Shown one piece after another: positions 1-10,875 of a DNA stretch of 64,000 nt. A model generated the notes under the pieces. That model saw only the letters and a list, made by a program, of their open reading frames with translations, was not told the origin of the DNA and did not search any database. Source of the stretch: Pinus tabuliformis (lineage: Eukaryota > Streptophyta > Pinopsida > Pinales > Pinaceae). Position numbers and translations under genes: made by a program. Location: positions 705,038,358 through 705,102,357 of the forward strand of contig CM062810.1 of assembly GCA_031772625.1 (NCBI GenBank), read 5' to 3'. Position 1 is the stretch's first letter. Each line of letters begins with the position of its first letter.

Positions 1-1080
1 AGTTTCACATATACAGAAGATATGTGCATATAGAGAAGTTGCGCATATACGGAAATTGTGCAAAACTTCAGCGTCTGTATAGACACAACTTCCGTATATC
101 CATATCTTCCATATATGGCAAATGAATATGCACATATATGAAAATTGTGCATATTTGGAGGTTGCATATATACAGTGGTTAAAGTTTCCCATAAATTATG
201 TATATGCATATTGTCCATATATGCACAACTTCTGTATATGTACATCTCTCGTACATGTGCAACTTCCATATATGTGCATATACGAAAGCTACACATATAC
301 AAAAGTTGTGCACAATTTCAACCTCCGTATATCCGCAACATTCATATATGTGCATATCTTCTGTATATGCACATATATGAAAGTTTTTCAGATACAAAAT
401 ATATGCGCATATATGGAAGTTACACATATACAAAAGATATGTGATGCAAAATACGTGCACATCTTTCATATATGCGTATCACATATCTTTCGTATATGTG
501 TAACTTCCGTGTATGCATATATGTGCATCTCTTCTGTATATGTGCATAGTTGGAAGTTGCACATATATAATAAATGTGCATATACAATAGATGCACATAT
601 ATGGAAGAGATGTACATATACAAAAGTTGTGCATATCTGGAGACTGTCATATATGCATGTTACGGAAGTTGCGCACAATTTTGTATATGCACAACTTATG
701 GGTATGTGCATATACGAGAGTTGCACATATATGGAAGTTATGCACATATATAGAAGATATGTGCATATAAAAAATGTATTCACATATATTGAAGTTTTCT
801 ATATGTGAAATATATGTGCATATTCTGTATTCCGTATATTCCGTATATGCACGCTTCCATATATGAATGGATATACAAAATGTGTGCATATACAAAAGTC
901 ATCTTATGTATATGCACACATATATGGAACTCATCTTTTGTATATGCGCATAAGCTGCACATATACGAAATATGAGTTCCATATATTTTGTGCATATACA
1001 AATGTTTCACATATACGAAAGCCATCTTCCGTATATGCACTTTTCCATATACATGTACATATACAGAATTTGCACACATA
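1..1080. repeat. Degenerate CATATA/TGCACATATACGGAAGTT repeat block
   Basis: The first kilobase is built from short degenerate units of roughly 18-20 bp around TGCACATATACGGAAGTT. They occur in both orientations, so AACTTCCATATATGTGCA also recurs, and the CATATATG core is itself palindromic. The unit contains few stop codons, which explains why several overlapping frames stay open here. I see no protein domain. A shorter block of the same kind lies near 4,822-5,000. Confidence 0.85.
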
Positions 1081-2570
1081 AGCCATCACTTTCATATATA
1101 TATATATATATGTTCATTTATGTGCTTTTGTGTAGAACATATATAACCCATGCGGATTACAAAGAGCTAAAAGTTTCACTGTAATTATTCTTTCCCAAGT
1201 GTTGGGCAACCTTTAGTGAACTACTTACACTTGTGCATTTTTTTAACAGTTATATAGATTGTTTGATTACTTTACTAACCACTATTAATAGGGAAATTAC
1301 TTAGTATATACTTTCAAAATTTGCATTCCAAACATAGCTTAATTAGGAGAGTAAGTGGCCATAATCCACCAAATTTTTTAACTTGTTTTTCTCTTTTTTC
1401 ACAAATGTCACATAGCTTGATTAGGAGAAGAGTAAGTGGCCTTAAATTCACATATATTTTTGACTAGCCACATCTTTTTAATTCATTAGTATTGGGACTA
1501 GGACCAGGTGTTATTAAAGAAATGGAATATCCCCTGCTTCCCTTGCGTTTTTTAGATGATCCTGGGCTTGTATATGAAATCTTTCTCAAAGCACTTGATT
1601 TTCTATCTCCCTTTTTAGGCTCAAATAGTGTAATAGGAAGGAAGGAAGTGGTCCATCAACCACACATTATTTTTTTTGCAAGTGAGGAACAAACATAACC
1701 TAGTGTAAGTAGGAGATTTTGTAAAGGATCATCGCATATCCACATCACTACATACTTTGTATGTTCACTTTATCACTTACACACACATTGCACTACACAC
1801 ACTAAGCTACTCTAAACTTTGAACAAAGGGCATCCAGTTTCATGAGCTTTTGTACTTATTTTATTTTAGCTTACTTTTTCACACCATAAGTGAAGGAAGA
1901 CTCCTAAAAGAAACCATAACTTAAACAAACTAAATTTCCCCATAGGGGCCATAAAATAATTTATAGTTTAGGTTAAGACCATTGGGGGTAGGCATCCAAT
2001 AAGTCGCCATGGTCATGTTACATTTTTAAACATAGAAGTTGTATTTTAGGGTGCTTAAAGTCATTCACCATCTCACGTAAAAGATTTCCCGAACACGCCA
2101 GATACCCGATTTAGAGGGGGTTCGACTTAGGTCCTAGTGCGTGCAGTACTATACAGGGCTACCCAACCTGTATAGTGCTTAGTACTGACGATTGATTACC
2201 AGAAAGCTAAAGACTTGACTGCCCCTGTGAGACAAAGGTATCCTAGTGGCAAAATTTTAGGGTATATTTCCTTATAGGTGGAGGTGCAGGAAGCACTAAA
2301 GCCTCATTCATTACCTTGGTTGATTCTTTTGGCTACTAGAAGCATTGCCGATTCTTTTAGGACATAGCCCCAGTAATTGTCATAAAATATATCTTCGTAA
2401 GGCCCAGTTACTTTGAGAGTGGAAAGGACAAATATCACTAGTACACAAAACAAATAAAGACCCTTTTATTGTTTTATTAATCACATAGCATAACTTAAAA
2501 GGAACGTAACATTTTTTTTTAATTTTTTTTGTTTTGTTTTATGTATGCAATTTACTTGCTTTGATACATA
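1081..2570. other. Non-coding stretch, no gene seen
   Basis: This is AT-rich sequence with a short TA microsatellite near 1,095-1,112. A short direct repeat occurs near 1,337 and 1,412, where CATAGCTTRATTAGGAGA is followed by AGTAAGTGGCC in both copies. A 68-codon open frame at 1,492-1,698 resembles nothing I know. I see no promoter or RNA gene. Confidence 0.5.
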
Positions 2571-2574
2571 TTCC

Positions 2575-3545
2575 CCCTCACCATAGAAGTAACACACACT
2601 CCATTTGACACCATAGAGGACCCAACAGTACCCCGTTGCTCTAGGCACTTCCAAAACCTCCCCCCATTGTCAGGAGGTGTGCTAGGTCTCTCACCATTTC
2701 AGCGTAGAATACGTCACACATCCATTGTTATTGGTTCATCCTTTATTGGAGCAACCTTGATTGGGACACCTCCAAAAACCAATCCCTCCACATCAACTAA
2801 CGCTACAATCACACCACCTTTGACATTGACTTGACCCATTGTAGAAACCATCCCACGAATGATCAAAATGCCACTACGTTGTGTCAGGCATAATTTAAAG
2901 GAAAATCATAGCTACAACATTGTTTATGATCTAGCTCAATCCCCATCAATTATGTCAGCATTGGAGGTTTTGCAAACTTGCCCAACCCAAATGAAAGCCC
3001 TTCTTTCCACATTAGGCGCAATTGACCCTTCTGATTCACATTTGATGGCTTTTGGTTTGGATAATGCTACACCACAAATGGAACCTATAGTTTCTTTCCA
3101 GATCCCAATCATTATCTAGAACATCACCATCCATCAATGCATTATGACTCGTGGTCTTTTATGGAAACCTTTACTCCACTGCTACCTACCCCAACTGCAA
3201 CTAATTGAACACTATTGATTGGTTATCCTACTACTCAAACTATTCCTAGTCCAGGAATCCCAACTACACCTATTATGGGTGGTGTTCAACATTTTCCTAC
3301 CCCTACTCCTTTCATATTGGCTCCTCGACCTTCAACTATCACTCCTTCGGGTGCTATTAGTTCGACTATCTTCAACAATCCATTTGGTTGGAACCCTCTG
3401 CTTACTTATAACCCCAAAAAATTTCGAATGGAGGTAATGTTTATGGTATGGACATACCAATTGGGGGAATTCTTGTCCCTATTCATCCTATGGTACAATC
3501 TGTGTAACCACTCCTCCCATATTTACCCAGTTTCACTAGCCTGCT
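2575..3545 (+). pseudogene. Retrotransposon polyprotein remnant (tentative)
   Basis: An open stretch at 2,859-3,119 encodes a segment with motifs SALEVLQTCPTQ and GAIDPSD. From memory this resembles a spacer region before the protease in some plant Ty3-type polyproteins. A second open stretch at 3,215-3,547 is rich in Pro, Thr and Ile. Neither carries a catalytic motif, and the frames are broken by stops. The assignment rests on recalled resemblance, not on a domain I can point to. A decayed host gene is the alternative. Confidence 0.35.
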
Positions 3546-3599
3546 AGGGTAAACATGAGGTGAAGAGCCACTATGACATGAACCAACCTCTCATAATAG

Positions 3600-4815
3600 C
3601 TGCAATAACATTTGTTAGCTCATGCATTCATTAACTATTTATCAACAAATCAAAAAGACATCAAGAGCCATAACTAGAACAACTAGAGTGATAACCATGA
3701 TAGAACAACAATCGAAACCACATAATATCAAGTACAATTACTCATAAAATACAATAGGAAAATAGCTCTTAATATCATATGCAAAATTCAACCAAGTCAG
3801 GAACTTCCACATTATACCACCTGAACATAGATTGGGCTGAACCAAATCTCTATTTCATCCAATCACCCCCGTGCCATATTCCAAGCATGAATATGGGATC
3901 TCATGGAATAAACCAAACAAAACCAAACTAAGGCTTCCAGAGGCCAAACCATCTCAACCCTCAACCACTAATTCCACCTCACAGTCGGACATCACTAACC
4001 ATAACCATATCGATCTCTACCCAAGTTGTCTAGGGCTCCACAGTGTTTGTTCCAACAACGGCTCCAGGAACTAGTAACTCAACCCACAACCTTTTAGGGC
4101 TCCAGAGCGTTTGTCCAACCCGGTTCTAGGACTAGTAACTCAACCCACCAAGGCCTCTAGATCATTTATCCAACCTAGGCTCCAGGACTAGTAACTCAAC
4201 CCAAGTTGTTCCAGGGCTCCAGAGTGTTTGTTCCAACCAACGAATCTAGGAACTAGAAACTCAACCCACAACCATAAGGAACCTGAGCACCAATTAGACA
4301 TAACAAATGGGAAAACCCACAACACCATGGTTATCTAGGAAAGGATAAGGCAAGTCTAAAACCATTGTCTATCTAGGAAATCCTCCATGTTAGTGACCTA
4401 TCATAACCAAGAAACCACATGCATCTACCATGCATTAAGGAAATCATACATGCAACCTGTTACATGTAAAGCAATCCAACTGTAGTTGTTGATTCACATG
4501 TTCCCTTGCACTTTCTTGCTTTCATTTTCCTTCTTTCTCCAAATCCAAAGTATGCCAAGAAGCTCCAAAATTTCTCTAAGAAAACTTTAGGTGTGCAAGA
4601 GTATAATGAGGGAATAGATAAAGAGCTCCAAAAAAAGACTGACAGGAGGTTGTGAACTGATCCTCAAAAACCTTTTTATCGTTGAGGCCTCTATTTTCAT
4701 CATTTTCCTCTATTTTTCCTTCAATTTCCTCCTCATTAAATCTGACCTTTCACCTTCCTTTTCTCCTATTTTCTTTATTTCATAAAACAACTCCCCCAAA
4801 ACCAATTCCTTTCAA
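3600..4815. repeat. Ty3 LTR-like remnant
   Basis: From about 3,840 onward this matches 60,780-61,740 over most of its length. Shared blocks include GTGCCATATTCCAAGCATGA (about 3,871 and 60,812), a run of roughly 60-65-bp units containing GGCTCCAGGACTAGTAACTC, the block around CACCATGGTTATC, and TTTTTATCGTTGAGGCCTCT against its counterpart near 61,557. At 60.8-61.9 kb this sequence sits beside a polypurine tract and integrase, so it is an LTR. The copy here has no internal region beside it, so it is a solo or truncated LTR. The end near 4,815 runs into a CATATA-type repeat. The left boundary is not clear. Confidence 0.65.
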
Positions 4816-4821
4816 TGTAAG

Positions 4822-5000
4822 AAGCCATCTATATATGCAAGCACTTCTGTATATGCATATAGATATGCAAACAAATATAGAGAAATTAACTTTTATAAAT
4901 GCACTTTCGACTTTTGTATATGTGTGACTTTTGTAATTGCACAAATATATAACAACATACATATCTAGAAGCCACACATGTAGATGAGGAAGCACATATA
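4822..5000. repeat. Short CATATA-type repeat block
   Basis: The motifs CTTCTGTATATGCATATA, TTTTGTATATGTGTG and AAGCACATATAGG match the degenerate units that fill the first kilobase. The block lies between an LTR-like remnant and a MULE remnant. Confidence 0.6.
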
Positions 5001-6364
5001 GGGAAATATTTATAAAAGCTTATTGTCATATTTGTTGTTCTCCTAATACTTCAAATTTTTATAGGTACTCTATAAATGGGAAAGTGGGATGAAATTATGG
5101 AGTTGGACACTGAAGATCCAGAAGATATGATATAATTTTATGCTAAATATCTAACATGGAATGAAATTGAAGGGGATCAAATAACTATTATTCCTTATAG
5201 TCAACTAGAGGATTTTATAAATGGAGAGCAATCAGATGAAGATTCTCCCACTCAATTTTTTGTTAATACAAATCAATCTAAAAAAGTGGAGGATGTTATA
5301 TGTGTGTCATTAACACATATATTGAATATACAATTTGAGTCTTTATTTGTTCAATTAATTAGATACATCTAATTCAAGTTCAAATGAAGTCAAAATGTGT
5401 AGACATGTTTTCTAATTTCTTATCATTGTTCTTATTTAGTTATTAGTGTGCATATGGCCCTAAGTCGACATGTAGATACAAACGTGATGAAAATACAAAT
5501 AATCCAAAAGGATCAACAACAACAACAAAAAAAGCAGTCCACACCAAAGCATAAAAGTTGGTTGTAGATGTTACTTCATCATGCATCGTCTTTATGTGTG
5601 TCCAAATGATGCTATTATAACATACACTGAGTGTAGACATTTTGACAAATCTGGTTCTTTCTGTCATGGAAAGAGTGCAGTGCGAAGACCTCAAATGTTC
5701 AAGTATGCACCAAGTATATCCTTTGATTTATGAGCTAGTGTGAAAAGGATGGTTGAAGATGGTTTTAATGTCATAATGGTTTGGGACAAATTGATCTCTA
5801 ATGTGGAGAACCAATCTGGTGAGTTATTCACAGGTGTGGGTCGAGATACTTTAATGGAAAGGATGGATATTTCTAACATTTACAATAATATTAGACAACA
5901 ATAATATATGAAGGATGACAATGATCCAACAAGTTTCGATTGTTGGTATAATCAGTTTCTAGATAATTTCTTTTTCTATCAGAAACAAAATATTGTGCAA
6001 AACATACCATTTATTATAGGCATACAAACACATTAGATGTGTTCCATGATGGCGAATACAAATATGTATGGGGTGCGTATTATCAACCTTTTGATTCCTA
6101 TAGTGATAAAAAAGAAGTTTTTTTTGTTCAACATAATACTTATAATAACGTGCTTTGAATGTAGTATCAAATTTATACCTTAATAGTATTCGGAAAACAT
6201 CGTAATGGTATCCCAATGGCTTGGGTGATTTCTTCACGCAATACCACAAGTGATATTAAAAAATGGTTGGCAACTTTATTTGCAATGGGAATGAAAGAGC
6301 ATTCAAATTGGAATGTAAAAACATTTATCACAGATGATGTTGCCACTGAGATTCAAGCATTAAG

Positions 6365-6444
6365 GTACCATATTTTTTTTCAAAGGAATCATGAAAATTA
6401 TATTTCATTCATAATTTACTCTATTATAATGTTGTATCATTCAG
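6365..6444 (+). other. Intron in MULE remnant
   Basis: An 80-bp segment begins GTACC and ends TTCAG. Removing it joins the frame QALR to CLTNSSIILCVW across a split Arg codon, restoring a typical MULE reading. The boundary is supported by frame continuity, not by transcripts. Confidence 0.6.
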
Positions 6445-6695
6445 GTGTCTAACTAATTCCTCCATCATATTATGTGTATGGAACGTCCATCAAGCATGGG
6501 TGAAAAATGTTGGAAATAAAGTTAAAATCAAAGAAAACAAAGTCGGCATTTTACGTGCTTTAGGGAAAGTCATGCACTCGTGCAAGGATGATGAGTCAGT
6601 ATGAAAAGTTGTTGCAGGGATATTTTCTGAATTTAGTGAAGATAAACATTTTTTGAAATATTTTGACACCACTTGGCTATCTAATGATTAAATAT

Positions 6696-6798
6696 GTAAG
6701 TGTTATACAACATCATATCATGACTATTACTCTATAATTAAATGTCTTTAGTCATTATCTTTTAGTTGATAATAATCTTTAATCATTACCTTTTTCAG
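6696..6798 (+). other. Second intron in MULE remnant
   Basis: A 103-bp segment starts GTAAGT and ends TTTTTCAG, just before the exon that begins with MWAKASQKF. It joins two conserved blocks of the transposase. The upstream exon has a TAA three codons before the donor, so the frame is already broken. Confidence 0.55.
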
Positions 6799-7599
6799 AT
6801 ATGTGGGCAAAAGCTTCTCAAAAGTTTCCACATTCTAATCAAGACACCAACAACACAATTGAGTCCTACCATATGCATCTAAAATGTGGATACTTATATG
6901 AAGCAAATAATGCCTGCCATAAACGTGTGGATTGGCTAATATTTGTGTTGTTGGCAAAACTTGAATTATATTATATTCACAATCAATGTTTAAAAGAAGT
7001 AGGAGTTATAAGGCCTACAAAGTGTAAGAAACAAGAGACTCTCTCAAAGTCTAGAGCAATTCATATACAAGATGAAGATTGTGTGCATGAACCTAGGAGT
7101 ATAAATGAATTTAAGGTTCGTAGCCAAAATAAGGACACTCCTTATACATGGTATAATGTCATATACACAAGTTCTAAGTTTAATTTTTTTAGTTGTGATT
7201 GGACATTGAACGGAAATGTTTGTAAGCATATCTTCAAAGTTCAAATGCGGGCTATTTTTTCTAGTCCAATTACCGAAAGTCCTAGATTTTTAGTTGATTG
7301 AAATCAAACAAGTACAATAAGCCCACTACTAGAAGACCAATGAAGAATTCAACATGTGCCTATTTTATCAGAACCTTTTGATTTTGAAACTACGACATTG
7401 AATAATTCAATCTATGAGATTGATAGATCAAAAGGTGTATGTGTGTCAATCAACAAAAAATTAATGGTTATATTAAACCATTTGCCTACAAATTTGGAGA
7501 ATTTACAAGAAATTGACGAGAGCATTGATGAGATGTATAGAAAAATTAGTGAAGAGATAAATACTTCTTTTTTCCATTGTGGTGTCTCTATCTAGAATT

Positions 7600-8640
7600 A
7601 TGACTAACAAAAAACATAGTTTTTTAAGCCCACAAAGTAAAAAGATATGACGTGATCATGAAATAAATTCAAGGAAGGAAAAATGACAATTTGAAAAGGT
7701 AGGACGAGTTCGCTCAAAGTCAAGGAAGAGCATGAACAAGAAAATCAAAGTATGTTATTCAAAATAATAAAGAAATATTGAGGGATCTACATCTCAAAAT
7801 GAACCAAGGCATGTTCGACATTGTCAACTTCAATTATTTTTTGATGATATTGTCAAGGGTTCAACAAGTACACATTTATAAATTATTGTTGTTTATTTAT
7901 ATAATTGAATGAATGCTTATCTAATTAAATATTTAGTGCACTATGTCATGCAATCAACTCTAACTTTATTTTTCTTTAATGATTTTTTATAAAAGCTCAA
8001 CCAAATAATGTAGCAATCCAAGAAATTGGCACAAACATGCCGACAAGCCCATTGATTCCATATTTGAACATGTGAAGTTTGATGAAAGGTAAACTTAATA
8101 TCAAAGTTAATAATTTCAGTGCAGGGATAGAATAATCATGGACAAATGTCAACTTCCTCTAGCCACATTTACATAATGTTAGTTGGGGAAAAACATTACT
8201 CCTTTTGTTATCATTTTCTATAATGAGTAGCTCTATTTCATGTGTTTCTAGTTAAAATTTTCTTGTAAGAATACATATTGTAGTGCCTAATGATTTCAAA
8301 TTTATGATTGTATATTTGGTACTTAATGATTACAATGCATATAAAATGCAGTTATTCTTCATGTAACTTTTGCACTTGTAAACGTTGTCTTTAGAAAAAA
8401 AGAAAAGAAAGGAAAAAACTACTTTTTATAATGTATGTAATTTTACTTGCTACATAAATATGAGTAGTAAAAAATGGTGGTATTCATATATGGGTTCTAT
8501 TGATCTTATACTCGTAATATGTGAGAATGGATTTTTTCATAGTAATATTCATATTTTTTTGAACTATACTAAATCTTTTTCTTTGTTTATATTTTTATTG
8601 TCATGCAGTTTTGGACAATGAAGATGTGACAAGGTTGATG
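7600..8640. other. AT-rich downstream flank of MULE
   Basis: No supported gene. The 78-codon open frame at 8,385-8,621 is low-complexity (Lys- then Phe/Ser-rich) and resembles nothing known. This stretch may be the non-coding 3' part of the MULE, because it leads directly into dispersed repeat R. Confidence 0.45.
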
Positions 8641-9612
8641 TCAATTTCCAATTTGAAACAAAATTTCCAATGAAATGTAATAAACTATTTTTTGAAATGG
8701 AATGAACTATTTTTTCAATGAAATGCAATGAACTATTCTTAGAGGAGATTTAGTTTTAAAATTCAGTTCTTATACTAAATATTGTTGTACTTTTAATGTC
8801 AACATTGATGTCAAATGGTAATATATGCACTGCTATAGTTTACTATGGTTTGTTCTTTGGTTTACTATGATTTTTTTAGAATAGGTGAAGTATTATATAA
8901 ATGGTTTGTTATCTATTTAAGGTGAATAGGAAAATTCATTTCATGTAATTTTTTATTATTAAACAATTATATGATGAAGATTACTAGTTCTTTTCAATAG
9001 ATTTGGAAGATATCCCCTCCCCCCCCAAAATTAATATAAATAGAATCTATTTTACCTATACAACAATGTAATATATATATATAATTTATTCAACATTAAT
9101 GTGATTACTTTATATATTTATTTTATATAGAAATTAAATATAAAATTATAATAAAAAATATTTAGTATTAATATTAATATTAATTATGGTTTAAGAGAGA
9201 TAAAAATAATAATTACATAAAAAATTGTAATAACAAAAAAACATATTTTTAATGTCAGTTATAAACAAAATACTTCAATGCCCATAGTAGATAACATAAT
9301 TAGATAGATAAATTAATTGTCAGTTAAAAAAATTAATTTCATCCATATGTGCTACTTCTACTTTTTAGTGCAAGGAAGACATGTAACTCTTTCACCACTC
9401 AACATGGAGATTAGACTTTATCTCAAATGTAATTGATGTTACAACCAACCATAGATGAGATGTGTAAAACTTTGAAACTTTGATTATAATCAACGAGTAA
9501 ATAATATAGAAGATCATTATTATAAGAATATCTTATATTGTAGAGATAAAAACTTTTGTCATGTACCAACATTTAGATTTAAATTAACAATTATTAGTAC
9601 TTTTTATATAAC
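8640..9612 (+). repeat. Dispersed repeat R, copy A, left part
   Basis: This AT-rich segment aligns with 22,330-22,601 and then with 29,777-30,585. Shared markers in order are AATGTCAACATTG, AATATATGCACTGCTATRG, TTTTATTATTAAACAATT, TTGGAAGATATCCC and AACAATTATTA. In this copy TTTTATTATTAAACAATT (8,951-8,968) runs straight into ATATGATGAA, which is the empty-site version of the LINE-1 insertion point in copy B. Similarity stops near 9,612, where caulimovirid sequence begins, and resumes near 16,389. Confidence 0.8.
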
Positions 9613-9624
9613 CTGAAATCTCTT

Positions 9625-10371
9625 GTGCATATGACCATCCATCAAAACCATAATCCAAGAACTGGGGAGGCACCTTCTTCTCTTCTAAAAAATTCCTGCC
9701 CAAATCCCAAATGTAATGACATCTCTTTTCCTCATGATGAAGTCCTGGTCATACATGAACTACCTACCCTCGAAAATGAAGACCCCAGGCTAACAAAGAT
9801 GTTCAACAAAATGCGTCCAGCTGGTATGCCTAGATATGGGTTGGGATACCTTGAACAGATGGATGAGCTCATTCCATCATGTAGATTTCAAAATCCATTG
9901 CCTGATGACTGCAAGCAACCATCAAAACCCGAAATGTATAAATTATTTTCTCTCATGGAAGGTTGTCCGAAACACAAAGTGGATACTAAATGGATGAAAA
10001 AAATGTTGAACTGGGATTTGTTTTCACACCCAGATTCAAATGAATTTAATATGACAACATCCATGGAAGAAAAACAAAGCCTCTCTGAAGAATGGAAGGA
10101 ATACATGAGCCAAACAAACTCATGGATTTCCTTTTATGAATGGAAAAAGCAACAAGAAGGCACTGACATCCAAATGATCTCTGCAGAAAGCTCCACCAAG
10201 CACCAATGGACAACCCTTGATGGAACAAAGATAGAATCTTCATCTGTCTTTCCACCCTATAAAGGGATTGTTTTAGGAGAAAAAGAGAGTATTGCTAGAG
10301 CTGCTCCCCTCGTCCTAATAGATGAATCTGCCACAGGGGCTGATGGCAGAATACAAAAAATAGGTGAGTAG
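9625..10371 (+). pseudogene. Caulimovirid polyprotein, N-terminal segment
   Basis: This 248-codon open segment begins almost at the insertion edge, so the real start is probably lost. It is hydrophilic, rich in Lys, Glu and Met, and has a Trp-rich middle (EWKEYMS, WISFYEWKKQ). It also has a FPPYKGIVLG motif near residue 210. I see no movement-protein motif and no enzyme site. It ends at a TAG at 10,369 that lies in frame with the downstream segments, so this stop interrupts a longer polyprotein. Confidence 0.6.
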
Positions 10372-10875
10372 TTAAACTGGACCAATACTGCTCTGAAAGG
10401 CCTTGCCATACACTCCTCAACTCATTTTGCACAAAAAGAACAAATTGAGTCATTACAGGCCTCTGTAAATACTGTGAATAAAAATTTGAATGAATTCCAA
10501 TTTTCTGTTTCCACTCTAGAAGGATTTGTCCGAGAAGGTACTAGAGCCACAACGTCTTTGTTAGAACAAATTAGAGATATTGAGAAAGAAGTCAACATGG
10601 GTTTAGATTTAACCCAAGAAAGAATAAAAGAATTATCCTCCAAATTTGAAGAACTCACTATCTCTACCAAAGACAAAGATATTCCTACTTCTATGTTATT
10701 CTGTCATCCTATTTCTATTTAGTCAAAATCCATTGAAAGGTTTCCTCATTTATTTCCCAAAGAAAATCCTGATAAACCAGAATCTTCTTCTGGTGCACAT
10801 CTTTTGCCAGTCTATGAACCTTTTCCCAGTCAATTTTCTTGATATCCTGCTCCTGACCTAAGTGGTAAAGGAAGA
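10372..10875 (+). pseudogene. Caulimovirid polyprotein, coiled-coil linker
   Basis: The same frame continues between the stops at 10,369 and 10,720, and then past a TGA at 10,840. The segment at 10,474-10,722 has heptad-like spacing of Leu, Ile and Phe (NKNLNEFQFSVSTLEGF, LLEQIRDIEKEV), which suggests a coiled coil. It leads into the capsid-like region. No catalytic residues are seen. Confidence 0.55.

Larger units (their letters stand above)
5075..7595 (+). pseudogene. Decayed MULE transposase with SWIM finger
   Basis: Broken frames read as a Mutator-like transposase. Near 5,450-5,570 is a segment with YGPKS and NNPKGSTTTT, recalling the N-terminal domain of this family. At 5,690-6,060 the frame gives MVEDGFNVIMVWDK and PFIIGIQT but has stops. 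At 6,190-6,364 HRNGIPMAWVISSRNT is followed by FITDDVATEI, which holds the second acidic catalytic residue. At 6,801-7,301 TNNTIES supplies the third, and CDWTLNGNVCKH is a SWIM zinc-finger core. The first catalytic region (about 6,060-6,180) is too damaged to read. Two introns are visible (listed separately). A plausible C-terminal frame continues at 7,356-7,595. I did not find terminal inverted repeats. Stops and shifts make it non-functional. Confidence 0.8.

Noticed and set aside
122-808. 228-codon and other overlapping open frames in the first kilobase
   Set aside because: The repeat unit has few stops, so several frames stay open on both strands. The translations are mere repeats of Tyr, His, Ile and Cys.
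9625-10371. Caulimovirid movement protein
   Set aside because: I see no movement-protein motif. The segment precedes the coiled-coil and capsid-like region and remains unassigned.
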